This document shows positions 1 through 8,399 of a stretch of DNA of 64,000 bases, piece by piece. Under the pieces are notes generated by a model. The model was not told the DNA's origin. It was given only the letters and a program-made list of their open reading frames with translations, and ran no database searches. Every line of letters begins with the position of its first letter. Position 1 is the stretch's first letter. This DNA comes from Indibacter alkaliphilus LW1. GTDB taxonomy: Bacteria > Bacteroidota > Bacteroidia > Cytophagales > Cyclobacteriaceae. Location of the stretch: positions 398,259 through 462,258 of the forward strand of contig NZ_ALWO02000037.1 in assembly GCF_000295935.2 (NCBI RefSeq), given 5' to 3'. A program made the position numbers and the translations under genes.

Positions 1-228
1 GGTGTGTTTTCAGTCGTTCAGGTCACAGATAATGTTGTGCTTCAACCGCTAATTTTCTCGAAATCGGTAAAAGCCCATCCACTTGAAATTTTTGTTGTTA
101 TCTTTGCGGGTGCAAAAATCGCCGGTATTTTAGGGATGATATTTGCCATTCCTGTTTATACCATTTTCAGAGTTTCATTCTTGGAATTCTTTAAAGGATA
201 CCGGGAATACCGAATCTTTAAATTTTAA
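1..228 (+). CDS. AI-2E family transporter, C-terminal end (partial)
   Basis: This is the last 75 codons of an integral membrane protein of the AI-2E transporter (PerM/YdiK) family; the rest lies before the window. The visible part carries the typical end of the family: a QVTDNVVLQPLIFSKS stretch, then a hydrophobic segment with a GILGMIFAIPVYT motif and a short charged tail. Members are multi-pass inner-membrane permeases; only some have been linked to autoinducer-2 export and others to ion antiport, so the substrate is unknown. It ends 17 bp before ychF on the same strand and could be co-transcribed with it. Confidence 0.75.
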   Translation, partial: GVFSVVQVTDNVVLQPLIFSKSVKAHPLEIFVVIFAGAKIAGILGMIFAIPVYTIFRVSFLEFFKGYREYRIFKF

Positions 229-245
229 AAAAACAACCATCTTCA

Positions 246-1343
246 ATGGCATTACAATGTGGCATCGTTGGTTTACCCAACGTAGGAAAATCTACTTTAT
301 TCAATGCGCTTTCCAGTGCGAAAGCAGAAGCAGCAAATTTCCCTTTCTGTACTATCGAACCCAATGTGGGTGTGGTGACAGTACCTGACAGAAGATTAAA
401 AATCCTTGAGTCATTGGTCAACCCCAACAAAGTAATTCCTACGGTGATAGAGTTTGTAGACATAGCAGGGCTTGTCAAAGGCGCAAGTAAGGGGGAAGGC
501 TTGGGGAATAAATTTCTTGCCAATATCAGAGAAGTAGATGCTATTATCCATGTGATCCGCTGTTTTCAGGATGACAATGTAGTCCATGTGGCGGGATCTG
601 TAGATCCTCTTTTTGACAAAGAGGTCATAGACACTGAACTTCAGCTCAAAGACCTTGAGTCAGTAGAAAAGAAAATCGCTAGAATTGAAAAAATTGCCAA
701 ATCAGGGGATGCGAAAGCAAAAAAAGAACTTGAAACCCTTCAAACGTTCAAAGAAGAACTCAAGTCCGGAAAAAATGCCAGAGCAATTGAGGTAGAAAAA
801 GAAGACCTTGAAGCTGTAAAAGATCTCCATTTACTGACCATCAAACCTGTTCTTTATGTTGCCAATGTAGATGAAGGCAGTATATTGACCGGTAATGAAT
901 TTGTAGAGAAGTTGAAAGAAAATGTAAAAGATGAGCATGCTGAAGTAATAGTACTCTGTGCAGCTATCGAATCCCAGATTGCTGAGTTTGAGGACCCTGA
1001 AGAGAAGGCTTTGTTCCTATCAGAATATGGATTAGAAGAAAGTGGGCTTAATAAATTGATAGCAGGTGCATATAAACTACTAAACCTGATCACTTACTTC
1101 ACTGCTGGAGTTCAAGAAGTAAGGGCTTGGACAATAAGGCGAGGCTGGAAGGCCCCTCAAGCTGCAGGTGTGATCCATACTGACTTTGAAAGGGGTTTCA
1201 TCAAAGCTGAGGTGATCAAGCTGGAAGATTATGAGAAGTTTAAAACAGAAGCAGCTTGCAGAGAAAATGGTAAAATTTCAATAGAAGGCAAAGAATATGT
1301 AGTAAAGGATGGAGATATTATGCATTTTAGATTTAATGTTTAA
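246..1343 (+). CDS. ychF: Redox-regulated ATPase YchF (Obg-family P-loop NTPase)
   Basis: This is a 365-residue protein, the normal length for YchF/OLA1. The P-loop GLPNVGKST lies at residues 9-17, the DIAGLVKGAS switch region near residue 72, and NVDE near residue 207. That last motif replaces the usual NKxD guanine-specificity motif, which is why this branch of the Obg GTPases prefers ATP. The C-terminal 80 residues form a TGS domain. YchF binds ribosomes and affects translation and stress responses. The ATG start places ALQCGIVGLPNVGKS at the N-terminus, as expected. A TACTTTTG motif downstream of the stop may start a separate transcript for the next gene. Confidence 0.97.
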   Translation: MALQCGIVGLPNVGKSTLFNALSSAKAEAANFPFCTIEPNVGVVTVPDRRLKILESLVNPNKVIPTVIEFVDIAGLVKGASKGEGLGNKFLANIREVDAIIHVIRCFQDDNVVHVAGSVDPLFDKEVIDTELQLKDLESVEKKIARIEKIAKSGDAKAKKELETLQTFKEELKSGKNARAIEVEKEDLEAVKDLHLLTIKPVLYVANVDEGSILTGNEFVEKLKENVKDEHAEVIVLCAAIESQIAEFEDPEEKALFLSEYGLEESGLNKLIAGAYKLLNLITYFTAGVQEVRAWTIRRGWKAPQAAGVIHTDFERGFIKAEVIKLEDYEKFKTEAACRENGKISIEGKEYVVKDGDIMHFRFNV

Positions 1344-1445
1344 GAAATCTTTAAAAAATATTTGTACTTTTGCTGGAAACCATATATAAAGTAAACCGTT
1401 AGTAAGTTAAGTTTAATAATTGTTTAAAATTTTATTTTTAATACC

Positions 1446-2324
1446 GTGAGAGTAAGATTGATATTTTCCTTAAAAAACAAAGGTGCTTATTTACCATTTC
1501 ACCATCAGTACATCTTGGCGCAATTCCTCAAGGGGTTAATTGTAAAAGGTGGACGAGAGGAGTTTTTCAACTACAATTACTTCAACTTCTCTGGGCTCAA
1601 AGGTCAGACCAAAGTAAGTAGAAGTGGACTTCATTACTATTCCAGTTTAGTCACATTAGTGCTTTCATCACCCAATGAAGAATTTATCGACTATTTGCTG
1701 GAACAAGTTTTTGAAACCCCAAAAATTGAGTTAGGAAACCTCATCATTTCTCCTGAGTACACTGAACAGGAGTTTGAACCAACATTGGAAGCTTCAAACA
1801 AATTTGTTTGTATTTCTCCACTTGTGCTTCTCACTCCGTCTTTCAATGACGAGTCAGGCAAAAGATTCATCAACCCGGATACAGACGAATTTTCTGACCT
1901 GTTGTATGAATCAACCCTGACAAGAATGGAAAGATCAGGATGGTATTCTCAAGAGCAAATGGAGTCCTTCTACAAGTTTCAGGCAGTACCTGACATGAAT
2001 TACGTGAATAAGCTAAGAGAACAGCAAAAGAAATTTGCAAGAATTTATTCTGTCTATGACATGGATGTGAAATATGAAGTTCGTGGATACACACTTCCTT
2101 TCACCCTCTATGCAGCTCCAGAAGTTCAGGATTTTGTTTTCAAATGTGGATTGGGTGCCTTTACACATAAAGGTTTCGGTATGCTAGACCTTGCAAACCA
2201 TGCCCCAAGTCAGAGAACAGAGCCCTACAAGTTCAAAAGAGAAGGTTTTATTCCTTACAAGTCTCAACAAGACCGAGGAAAAACCCCACCTTCAGAAACT
2301 GAAGAAAATCAAGACGGAAACTAA
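1446..2324 (+). CDS. Stand-alone Cas6-like RAMP-fold endoribonuclease
   Basis: The 292-residue protein looks like the Cas6 family of CRISPR pre-crRNA endoribonucleases. The N-terminal beta strand RVRLIFSLKN is followed by LPFHHQYILAQFLKGLI, matching the Cas6 position where a strand leads into a helix carrying His/Tyr. Near the C-terminus is the glycine-rich loop GLGAFTHKGFGML (about residues 240-252) that binds RNA in RAMP proteins. The His pair at residues 20-21 could be catalytic, but this is inferred. The start is GTG and the charged tail of about 35 residues is low-complexity. No cas1, cas2, effector gene or repeat array is near, so it may act on arrays elsewhere or have another RNA target. 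A strong terminator follows. Confidence 0.65.
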   Translation: MRVRLIFSLKNKGAYLPFHHQYILAQFLKGLIVKGGREEFFNYNYFNFSGLKGQTKVSRSGLHYYSSLVTLVLSSPNEEFIDYLLEQVFETPKIELGNLIISPEYTEQEFEPTLEASNKFVCISPLVLLTPSFNDESGKRFINPDTDEFSDLLYESTLTRMERSGWYSQEQMESFYKFQAVPDMNYVNKLREQQKKFARIYSVYDMDVKYEVRGYTLPFTLYAAPEVQDFVFKCGLGAFTHKGFGMLDLANHAPSQRTEPYKFKREGFIPYKSQQDRGKTPPSETEENQDGN

Positions 2325-2333
2325 TCAAAAAAA

Positions 2334-2353
2334 CCCGATCAACATTGATCGGG
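2334..2353. terminator. Bidirectional rho-independent terminator
   Basis: An 8-bp perfect stem (CCCGATCA/TGATCGGG) with an ACAT loop is preceded by an A-tract and followed by six T residues. It therefore works in both directions, between the Cas6-like gene and the convergent DUF5103 gene. Confidence 0.9.
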
Positions 2354-2368
2354 TTTTTTCATTTATTA

Positions 2369-3631
2369 TTATAACCTTCGCTTATTCGGGTTGAGGTTGA
2401 AATAACTGATGATCTCATCATACCTGGAACCCATATCTCTATAATAAACGAAAACTTCATATTCATTTTCAGTTTCAAAAAAGCTCCCCTCAATCGGAGT
2501 TATATTCCAACCTTCTTTGCTTTTGTAAGCATACTGATAGTCATACCAGCCCTGTTTCAAAATCAAAGTGGCCTCATAAGTATTGGTATTTGGATTTAAC
2601 TTCATCTCTGAATCAGGACTAAACCCCCAATGAGTGAGCGATCCGATAAGGTATGGGGTTTCTGTAATCCCCTCAGCACTTAAGTAAAATGTCGTAACAA
2701 TATATTCACTTTCCCTTTCATGGTTCTGGCGTTCTAAGTTCATTACTGCATACTGCCCATTCATATCCAAGTATTCAGAATAGACACCATTTGGTCTAGG
2801 CTTATCCAACCCTGCTTCTGCATAAACCACATCATCCTCCATTTTGACAGATTTTACATTCATTCCACGGGCCCTGACAAATCTCAAATCCAAGAACCTG
2901 AACTCATTTCCTCCCATGAATGTATTGCTGCCGTCAAAAAGATTGTATTCTATCATTTTTGTATCCTCCCGCAGCATTGTTGGATTACCCAGGACTTTCA
3001 CGTTATCCCATCTTTGATTTTGTCTGATGAGAACACGCATGTTATTTTTTGGGTCAAACAACTCCCTTCCTTTGTAATTGATATTCACATTAAGTTGCTG
3101 CACCTTTCTCCTGTCCTCAGACTGGCTTGGCGGCACAACTCTGCTTGCAAGTGTTACTGCTTTTTGGTAAACCATAAACCTTTTGGTAATTATAGGTTGG
3201 TTTTGATCTCTTCCCCTATATATTTTCACCACGTAGTTTCCTGTTTTTGTTACAGGGGGCAAAACAAAGTTGTAGTGAATGTAAGGAATCCTGGTATCTA
3301 TTGAATAATCATAGTCCAGCACATTAAACTCATTGTATTGATTGAGATATTCATTTTCTTTGAGGTCTGAAGCCGTCCAATCAAAATTGCAATGGATGAT
3401 TTTGGCAGAATACATATCTGGGTCATAAGCCAGATCATCAAAAGTGAGATTGAGAGGAACTCCGCTATTAAGCTCGATTACCGGTGAATTCATCTGGGAA
3501 GCAAAGTCCCCCCCTCTCGGAAAGAGCCTTACAGATTGTATATTTTCTTCATAAATTCTATCATAAAAGGCTTCCTGTGCCAAACAAAGCATGGAAAAAA
3601 ACATCATAAGGATGGAAAAGAATAACTTCAT
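2369..3631 (-). CDS. Type IX secretion plug-type protein (DUF5103)
   Basis: This 420-residue exported protein has a signal peptide of about 18 residues ending in LCLAQ. The body matches DUF5103, the domain of the plug protein seen on the lateral or periplasmic opening of the SprA translocon of the Bacteroidota type IX secretion system. Visible family marks are IHCNFDWTASDL (about residues 79-90) and a beta-sandwich rich in aromatic residues, ending in a starch-binding-like strand set (SLTHWGFSPDSEM). It lies 18 bp downstream of the ABC-F gene and is probably co-transcribed with it. The name rests on family resemblance; a plug role here is inferred. Confidence 0.8.
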   Translation of the reverse strand: MKLFFSILMMFFSMLCLAQEAFYDRIYEENIQSVRLFPRGGDFASQMNSPVIELNSGVPLNLTFDDLAYDPDMYSAKIIHCNFDWTASDLKENEYLNQYNEFNVLDYDYSIDTRIPYIHYNFVLPPVTKTGNYVVKIYRGRDQNQPIITKRFMVYQKAVTLASRVVPPSQSEDRRKVQQLNVNINYKGRELFDPKNNMRVLIRQNQRWDNVKVLGNPTMLREDTKMIEYNLFDGSNTFMGGNEFRFLDLRFVRARGMNVKSVKMEDDVVYAEAGLDKPRPNGVYSEYLDMNGQYAVMNLERQNHERESEYIVTTFYLSAEGITETPYLIGSLTHWGFSPDSEMKLNPNTNTYEATLILKQGWYDYQYAYKSKEGWNITPIEGSFFETENEYEVFVYYRDMGSRYDEIISYFNLNPNKRRL

Positions 3632-3649
3632 AAGTATAAATTGGAATTT

Positions 3650-5575
3650 TCAGGAAACTGTTTCTTGAAGCGTACTTATCTCTTCAACCAAAAGCTCCCA
3701 CATATCATTAAGGTTTTCAATTTCATTTTTGACTCCAGCATATTCAATATTAATGCTTTCGAGCTTAGCACTATCTGAAAAAACGTCAGGATCAGCCATT
3801 TCTTTTTCAAATCGGGATTTTCTTTCTTCTAATTCAAGAATATTCTCCTCAAGCGTCGCCAGTTCCTTTTCCTTTTTCTTCAAATCCCTTCTAGCATCGT
3901 CTATTTCAGTATTGGAATACCTTCTTTTTTCTTCCTTTTTATCCTTTTTAGAATGTTTTTCACCTTCTTTGGGCTGAGAGGATTGCAAGGATTTCCAATA
4001 AACATACTCATCATAGGTTCCTGGGTATTCCTTAATCTGCTGATTTTCAATATACCAAATCTTATTGGCAACTCCTCTAATGAAATGTCTATCGTGGGAA
4101 ACTGTGATAAACGTACCTTCATATTGCTCCAAGGCTTGAATAAGAATATTCACGGATTGCATATCCAAGTGGTTGGTGGGCTCATCCAAAAGCAGGAAGT
4201 TAGCCTCCGAAATAAGAGTTTTTGCTAAAGCAACACGTGACTTTTCACCGCCCGAGAGCACCTTTATTTTTTTAAAAACATCTTCATTGGTAAATAAAAA
4301 GCATCCCAATACATTCCTAAGCTCTGTCTCTGTTTTTCCAGAACCAGCCTGATTCATTTCCTGAAGAATCTCATTGTCAATATTCAAGGCTTCCAGCTGA
4401 TGCTGTGCATAAAATGACTTGATCACATTATGACCTTCAGTTACCCTGCCATTGACCCGTTCGGATCCGTCTATAACTCTTAAAAGTGTTGACTTCCCCT
4501 TACCGTTGGCACCTATCAGGGCTATTTTATCTCCCCGTTCAATCCTGGCTGTGGTATTAGAAAGAATGGTCAGGTCACCATAAGCTTTGGAAACATGATC
4601 AAGCACAACTACATCTCTCCCGGATTTTTGGGAAAATTTAAACTTGAAGTTCACTGAGACATTGTCGTCAACTACTTCATTCACTTTATCCAAACGTTCC
4701 AAAGCTTTTACCCTTGATTGTACCTGGTTGGATTTGGATGCCTTTGCTCTGAAACGCTCAATAAACCTTTCGGTTTGTTTGATCATTTGCTGCTGATTTT
4801 CATAGGCATTTTGCTGGATTTCCATCCGCTCTTTTTTCTCTGATCTATAAAAGGAATAGTTTCCGGCATAGGATGTCAATGTCCCATTTGAAACTTCAAC
4901 AGTAACATCGATGCAATTGTCCAAAAATTCCTGATCATGGGATACGACAATTACAGCCCCTTCATACGTTTTAAGGTAATTCTCAACCCACTGTATGGAA
5001 GGAAGATCCAAGTGGTTGGTGGGTTCATCCAGCATCAAGAGTGATGGTTTTTCCAAAAGCAATTTGGCCAACATTACTCTCATTCTCCATCCACCGGAAA
5101 AAGTCTTTAGAGGCCTCGTCAGGTCTGCTGTTTTGAAACCTATTCCCTCCAAAATTTCCTCTGCTTTGGCTTTGATGGTATATCCCTCATTTGCCTCAAA
5201 TCTATCCTGAAGCTTAGCAAGCCTGTCTATAACTTTTTCGGAATAATCCGTTTCCATTTGCTTCAGCACCTGATCTATCTCATTCTGCAATGCCAGCGTT
5301 TCTTTAAAAGCTTCCAAAGCAACCTCAAGTATGGAATCCTCAGATTGATAAGAAAGCAAATCCTGGTTCAAAAAACCGATAGTGCAATCTTTAGCTTTTT
5401 GTATCTCCCCAGAACTAGGTTGATATTCTCCATCTATAATTTTCAGTAGTGTGGACTTTCCGGTCCCATTCAAACCTACAAGACCAATTTTGTCCTTTGG
5501 CTTGATATGCAGGGAGGTATTTTCATACAAGGCTCTTCCGCCTATATAATATGATAGATTATTGATTGATAACAT
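3650..5575 (-). CDS. ABC-F family ATPase (Uup/YheS-like)
   Basis: This 641-residue soluble protein has two ABC ATPase domains and no membrane segments, as in ABC-F translation factors. Walker A motifs are GLNGTGKST (about residues 35-43) and GANGKGKST (about 350). Signature motifs are FSGGWRMR and LSGGEKSR, and both Walker B stretches read LLDEPTNHLD or LMLDEPTNHLD. The linker with KASKSNQVQSRVKALERL matches the P-site tRNA-interaction motif region. The last 95 residues form a charged coiled coil like the Uup C-terminal domain. Likely role: acting on stalled ribosomes. A TATTTTTG promoter-like box lies only four bases before the ATG, so the message may be leaderless or nearly so. Confidence 0.93.
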   Translation of the reverse strand: MLSINNLSYYIGGRALYENTSLHIKPKDKIGLVGLNGTGKSTLLKIIDGEYQPSSGEIQKAKDCTIGFLNQDLLSYQSEDSILEVALEAFKETLALQNEIDQVLKQMETDYSEKVIDRLAKLQDRFEANEGYTIKAKAEEILEGIGFKTADLTRPLKTFSGGWRMRVMLAKLLLEKPSLLMLDEPTNHLDLPSIQWVENYLKTYEGAVIVVSHDQEFLDNCIDVTVEVSNGTLTSYAGNYSFYRSEKKERMEIQQNAYENQQQMIKQTERFIERFRAKASKSNQVQSRVKALERLDKVNEVVDDNVSVNFKFKFSQKSGRDVVVLDHVSKAYGDLTILSNTTARIERGDKIALIGANGKGKSTLLRVIDGSERVNGRVTEGHNVIKSFYAQHQLEALNIDNEILQEMNQAGSGKTETELRNVLGCFLFTNEDVFKKIKVLSGGEKSRVALAKTLISEANFLLLDEPTNHLDMQSVNILIQALEQYEGTFITVSHDRHFIRGVANKIWYIENQQIKEYPGTYDEYVYWKSLQSSQPKEGEKHSKKDKKEEKRRYSNTEIDDARRDLKKKEKELATLEENILELEERKSRFEKEMADPDVFSDSAKLESINIEYAGVKNEIENLNDMWELLVEEISTLQETVS

Positions 5576-5708
5576 CCTGCAAAAATACGTATTCTTCCTT
5601 TTATAAATGATTTGACAGGAAATATTACATGGAAAGTGTCTCTCTTTGAATTTTTAGATAACTTAGAGAGCCTGTCAGCAACTGAAATTCTCATTAAAGA
5701 AAGTCCAG

Positions 5709-6839
5709 ATGAAAAAAATGTTATCCTTAATCGCAAGCACCTTGATCTACTTTTCTTGTACTGCCCAAAACAATGAATCCTATATACAACTGGAAACTAT
5801 AAAACTTCCTCAAGGATTTGAAATCTCCGTCTGGGCTGATGACGTACCTGATGCCCGGTCTTTAGCTATGAATGCGGATGGCTCGGTTATTTTTGTAGGC
5901 AATAGGCAGGGAAAAAATGTGTACGCACTGAAAGACACAAATGGAGACGGAAAAGCTGATAAAAAATATACACTCGCTTCCGGATTGAGAATGCCAAATG
6001 GCGTTGCCTTCAAAAACGGAGATCTATATGTCGCTGAAGTTAGTAGAATCCTTAGGTTTAAAAACATAGAAAGTAACCTTGAAAATCCCAGCTACGAGGT
6101 GGTTTATGACCAATATCCCGATAAAGCTCATCATGGCTGGAAATTTATTGCTTTTGGACCAGATGGCATGTTATATGTACCAGTAGGTGCACCATGCAAC
6201 ATCTGTAAATCGGATGGGGAGATATTTGCGAGCATCACCAGAATCGATGTGAATGCTACCAATATTCAACCGGAGATTTTTGCCCATGGAGTGCGGAATA
6301 CCGTAGGCTTCTCCTGGCATCCCCAAACCAAAGAGCTTTGGTTTACCGACAATGGCAGGGACATGATGGGTGATGACATTCCGGATTGTGAACTCAACCA
6401 CGCCCCTCAAAAAGGCCTTCACTTTGGTTATCCATTTTGGCATGCAGGAGATGTGAAGGATCCGGAATTTGGAGACAAAGGAAAGGACAAGTCGGCCTAT
6501 GTTGCTCCTGCCAAAAAACTAGGGCCACACGTAGCTCCTCTCGGCATGAGGTTTTACACAGCTGATCAATTTCCCAATGAATACAGAAACAATATTTTCA
6601 TCGCAAAGCATGGCTCCTGGAATCGAAGTAAAAAAATAGGCTATCAGGTAACCCGAGTAATACTCGATGACAACCAAACTCCGGGCAAAGAAGAAGTCTT
6701 TGCAGAAGGCTGGCTGGACCATGACAGTCAGGAGGTATGGGGCAGACCCGTAGATGTCATGCAGCTGCCGGATGGAAGCCTTTTGGTGTCTGATGATATG
6801 GCCAATTGTATTTATAAAATCTCCTATAAAGGGTCTTAA
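5709..6839 (+). CDS. PQQ-dependent sugar (sorbosone) dehydrogenase-like secreted protein
   Basis: The 376-residue protein has an N-terminal signal sequence with a possible lipobox (YFSC, Cys near residue 17). The rest is a six-bladed beta-propeller of the glucose/sorbosone dehydrogenase type: repeated blades such as GFEISVWADD, MPNGVAFKNGDLYVAE, WKFIAFGPDGMLYVPVG, GVRNTVGFSWHPQTKELWFTDNGRD and GSLLVSDDMANCIYKI. A CNIC pair near residue 164 is typical of this subgroup. Such proteins oxidise sugars or related alcohols in the periplasm using PQQ, but cofactor and substrate are not proven. Co-directional with the membrane oxidoreductase that follows after about 90 bp, which could accept electrons from it (inference). 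Confidence 0.85.
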   Translation: MKKMLSLIASTLIYFSCTAQNNESYIQLETIKLPQGFEISVWADDVPDARSLAMNADGSVIFVGNRQGKNVYALKDTNGDGKADKKYTLASGLRMPNGVAFKNGDLYVAEVSRILRFKNIESNLENPSYEVVYDQYPDKAHHGWKFIAFGPDGMLYVPVGAPCNICKSDGEIFASITRIDVNATNIQPEIFAHGVRNTVGFSWHPQTKELWFTDNGRDMMGDDIPDCELNHAPQKGLHFGYPFWHAGDVKDPEFGDKGKDKSAYVAPAKKLGPHVAPLGMRFYTADQFPNEYRNNIFIAKHGSWNRSKKIGYQVTRVILDDNQTPGKEEVFAEGWLDHDSQEVWGRPVDVMQLPDGSLLVSDDMANCIYKISYKGS

Positions 6840-6930
6840 AACATTGACCAACTACCTAAAAAAGACAATTTTTATCACCTTCTTAATCAAAAACATCCAA
6901 ATTTCCGGATGAATATAGTTCCACTTTTGT

Positions 6931-8253
6931 ATGTCAACTAAAACTAAACGATACAGCGCTGGCAAGGGGCTGATTTGGCTTTTTATTTTTCTTGCTTTGA
7001 GCCTGCTCCCACTTTTGGTAGCCTACTCTGGAGATATCCCAACAAAACGAACCCTCCTTGAGGAGTTGGGTGTGGTTTTGGGCTTTATCGGCTTGGGTTT
7101 ATTCGGAATACAGTTTTTATTTTCCGGAAGGATCAAGCAAGTGGCTCCATCCTTTGGAGTGGACAATATTGTACAGTTTCATAAAGAAATAGGGATTGTC
7201 GCCATAATTTTCGTTTTAAGTCATCCAATCCTCTTATTGGTGTCTGACTGGGAATACATTTCATTTTATGACCCTAGGGAAAATCTTCCACGAGCTGCTG
7301 CCTTGTTCTTTGCTACTTTTGGCATGATTGCCCTGCTCTCCACCAGCCTTTGGAGGGTCAGCACTGGACTTAATTACGAATGGTGGAGACTCATCCACGG
7401 TGTTTTGGGATTCTCTTTGGTATTCATAGGCATTGTCCACAGCATTCAGGTAGGCCATTACCTCAATGAGTTCTATAAGATTGCTTTCTTTATTCTTTTC
7501 TTTGGTTCATTGGTTTACTTATTGGTTCACGCCCGTATGGTAAGACCATACATGGCCAAAAAAGATCCCTTTATCATCAAGGAGATACTACCTCGAAAGG
7601 ATGACTGCTATACCTTAAGACTTGAAAAGAAAAGCGCAGAACCTTTCCGTTTCCTGCCAGGACAATTCACTTGGATTACCATTTCCCATACTCCATTTTC
7701 ACTTCAGCAGCATCCCTTCTCTTTTTCTTCAAGTGCAGAAAATAGCATTCTGGAAATTACCGCCAAAAGAATCGGGGACTTCACCAACACCTGGAAATAC
7801 CTGCAACCTGGACAGACTGCATTTTTGGAAGGTCCTTTTGGTTCCTTTACACTCAAAGAGAAGCCATGTTTTTTGGTCATGGGGGGAATTGGGGTCACTC
7901 CCGGCATCTCCTTTCTCAAAACTCTGGCAGATAGGAAAGACCAGAGAAAATGCATACTCATTTATGGAAATGAAAGCTGGAAAAAAATTCCTTTCAGAGA
8001 AGAATTGGACAGGCTGAAAAACCAAATCAACCTTAAGCTGATCCATGTTCTGGAAAAGCCTGACAAGGATTGGGATGGAGAAAAAGGTCTCATAGATGAA
8101 AAGTTGGTCACAAAATACCTTCCGGAAGATCTCAATGAATTTGACTATTACATCTGTGGCCCTGGACAGATGATGGACAAGGCCGAACTCACTTTCAGAA
8201 AACAAGGTGTGGATTGGAGAAATATTTATGCAGAAAGGTTTGACTTCGTATAA
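6931..8253 (+). CDS. Ferric reductase-like transmembrane FAD/NAD(P)H oxidoreductase
   Basis: The 440-residue protein has about six transmembrane segments in its first 205 residues (ferric reductase-like domain). Paired histidines occur at FHKEIG..LSHP and RLIHGVLG..VHSIQVGH, suitable for two haems. A ferredoxin-NADP reductase module follows: an FAD-binding barrel with LPGQFTWI and HPFSFSSS (near residues 235-265), then a nucleotide-binding fold with MGGIGVTPG (about 313-321) and the CGPGQMMDKA and YAERFDF end. It resembles NADPH oxidase or ferric-chelate reductase proteins moving electrons from NAD(P)H across the inner membrane. A 35-codon reading frame starts 3 bp after its stop. Confidence 0.88.
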   Translation: MSTKTKRYSAGKGLIWLFIFLALSLLPLLVAYSGDIPTKRTLLEELGVVLGFIGLGLFGIQFLFSGRIKQVAPSFGVDNIVQFHKEIGIVAIIFVLSHPILLLVSDWEYISFYDPRENLPRAAALFFATFGMIALLSTSLWRVSTGLNYEWWRLIHGVLGFSLVFIGIVHSIQVGHYLNEFYKIAFFILFFGSLVYLLVHARMVRPYMAKKDPFIIKEILPRKDDCYTLRLEKKSAEPFRFLPGQFTWITISHTPFSLQQHPFSFSSSAENSILEITAKRIGDFTNTWKYLQPGQTAFLEGPFGSFTLKEKPCFLVMGGIGVTPGISFLKTLADRKDQRKCILIYGNESWKKIPFREELDRLKNQINLKLIHVLEKPDKDWDGEKGLIDEKLVTKYLPEDLNEFDYYICGPGQMMDKAELTFRKQGVDWRNIYAERFDFV

Positions 8254-8256
8254 GAC

Positions 8257-8364
8257 ATGGAAAAACATCTAAAAATACTCTATAGAACCATTAAGCGGAT
8301 AGCCGACCTATCAGGCTTAATACTTTTGGTAATTGCAATCATTTTTGCTTTAAGGTTGATATAA
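8257..8364 (+). CDS. Small single-span membrane protein candidate (35 aa)
   Basis: An ATG three bases after the oxidoreductase stop opens a 35-codon frame: a basic N-terminus (MEKHLKILYRTIKRIADL) followed by a hydrophobic stretch (SGLILLVIAIIFALRLI) that would span the membrane once. The stop is followed at once by a strong terminator, so the frame lies wholly inside the transcript of the upstream gene. It could be an accessory subunit of the membrane oxidoreductase. Coding status is inferred from placement, cation-then-hydrophobic composition and the terminator position; there is no strong ribosome-binding site. Confidence 0.45.
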   Translation: MEKHLKILYRTIKRIADLSGLILLVIAIIFALRLI

Positions 8365-8366
8365 AA

Positions 8367-8389
8367 AAAACCTCCTGATCGGAGGTTTT
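8367..8389. terminator. Bidirectional rho-independent terminator
   Basis: The stem AAAACCTCC/GGAGGTTTT with a TGATC loop lies between the oxidoreductase/small-protein transcript and the convergent ABC1 kinase gene, with A and T tracts on both sides. Confidence 0.88.
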
Positions 8390-8399
8390 ACCAGTGCTT

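Noticed and set aside
1365-1372. TACTTTTG as a promoter for the Cas6-like gene
   Set aside because: The -7 box matches but no -33 TTTG lies at 19-21 bp, so it is not listed as a feature.
7729-8268. 179-codon frame antisense to the ferric reductase-like gene
   Set aside because: It is a shadow of a well-supported gene and has no family-like sequence.
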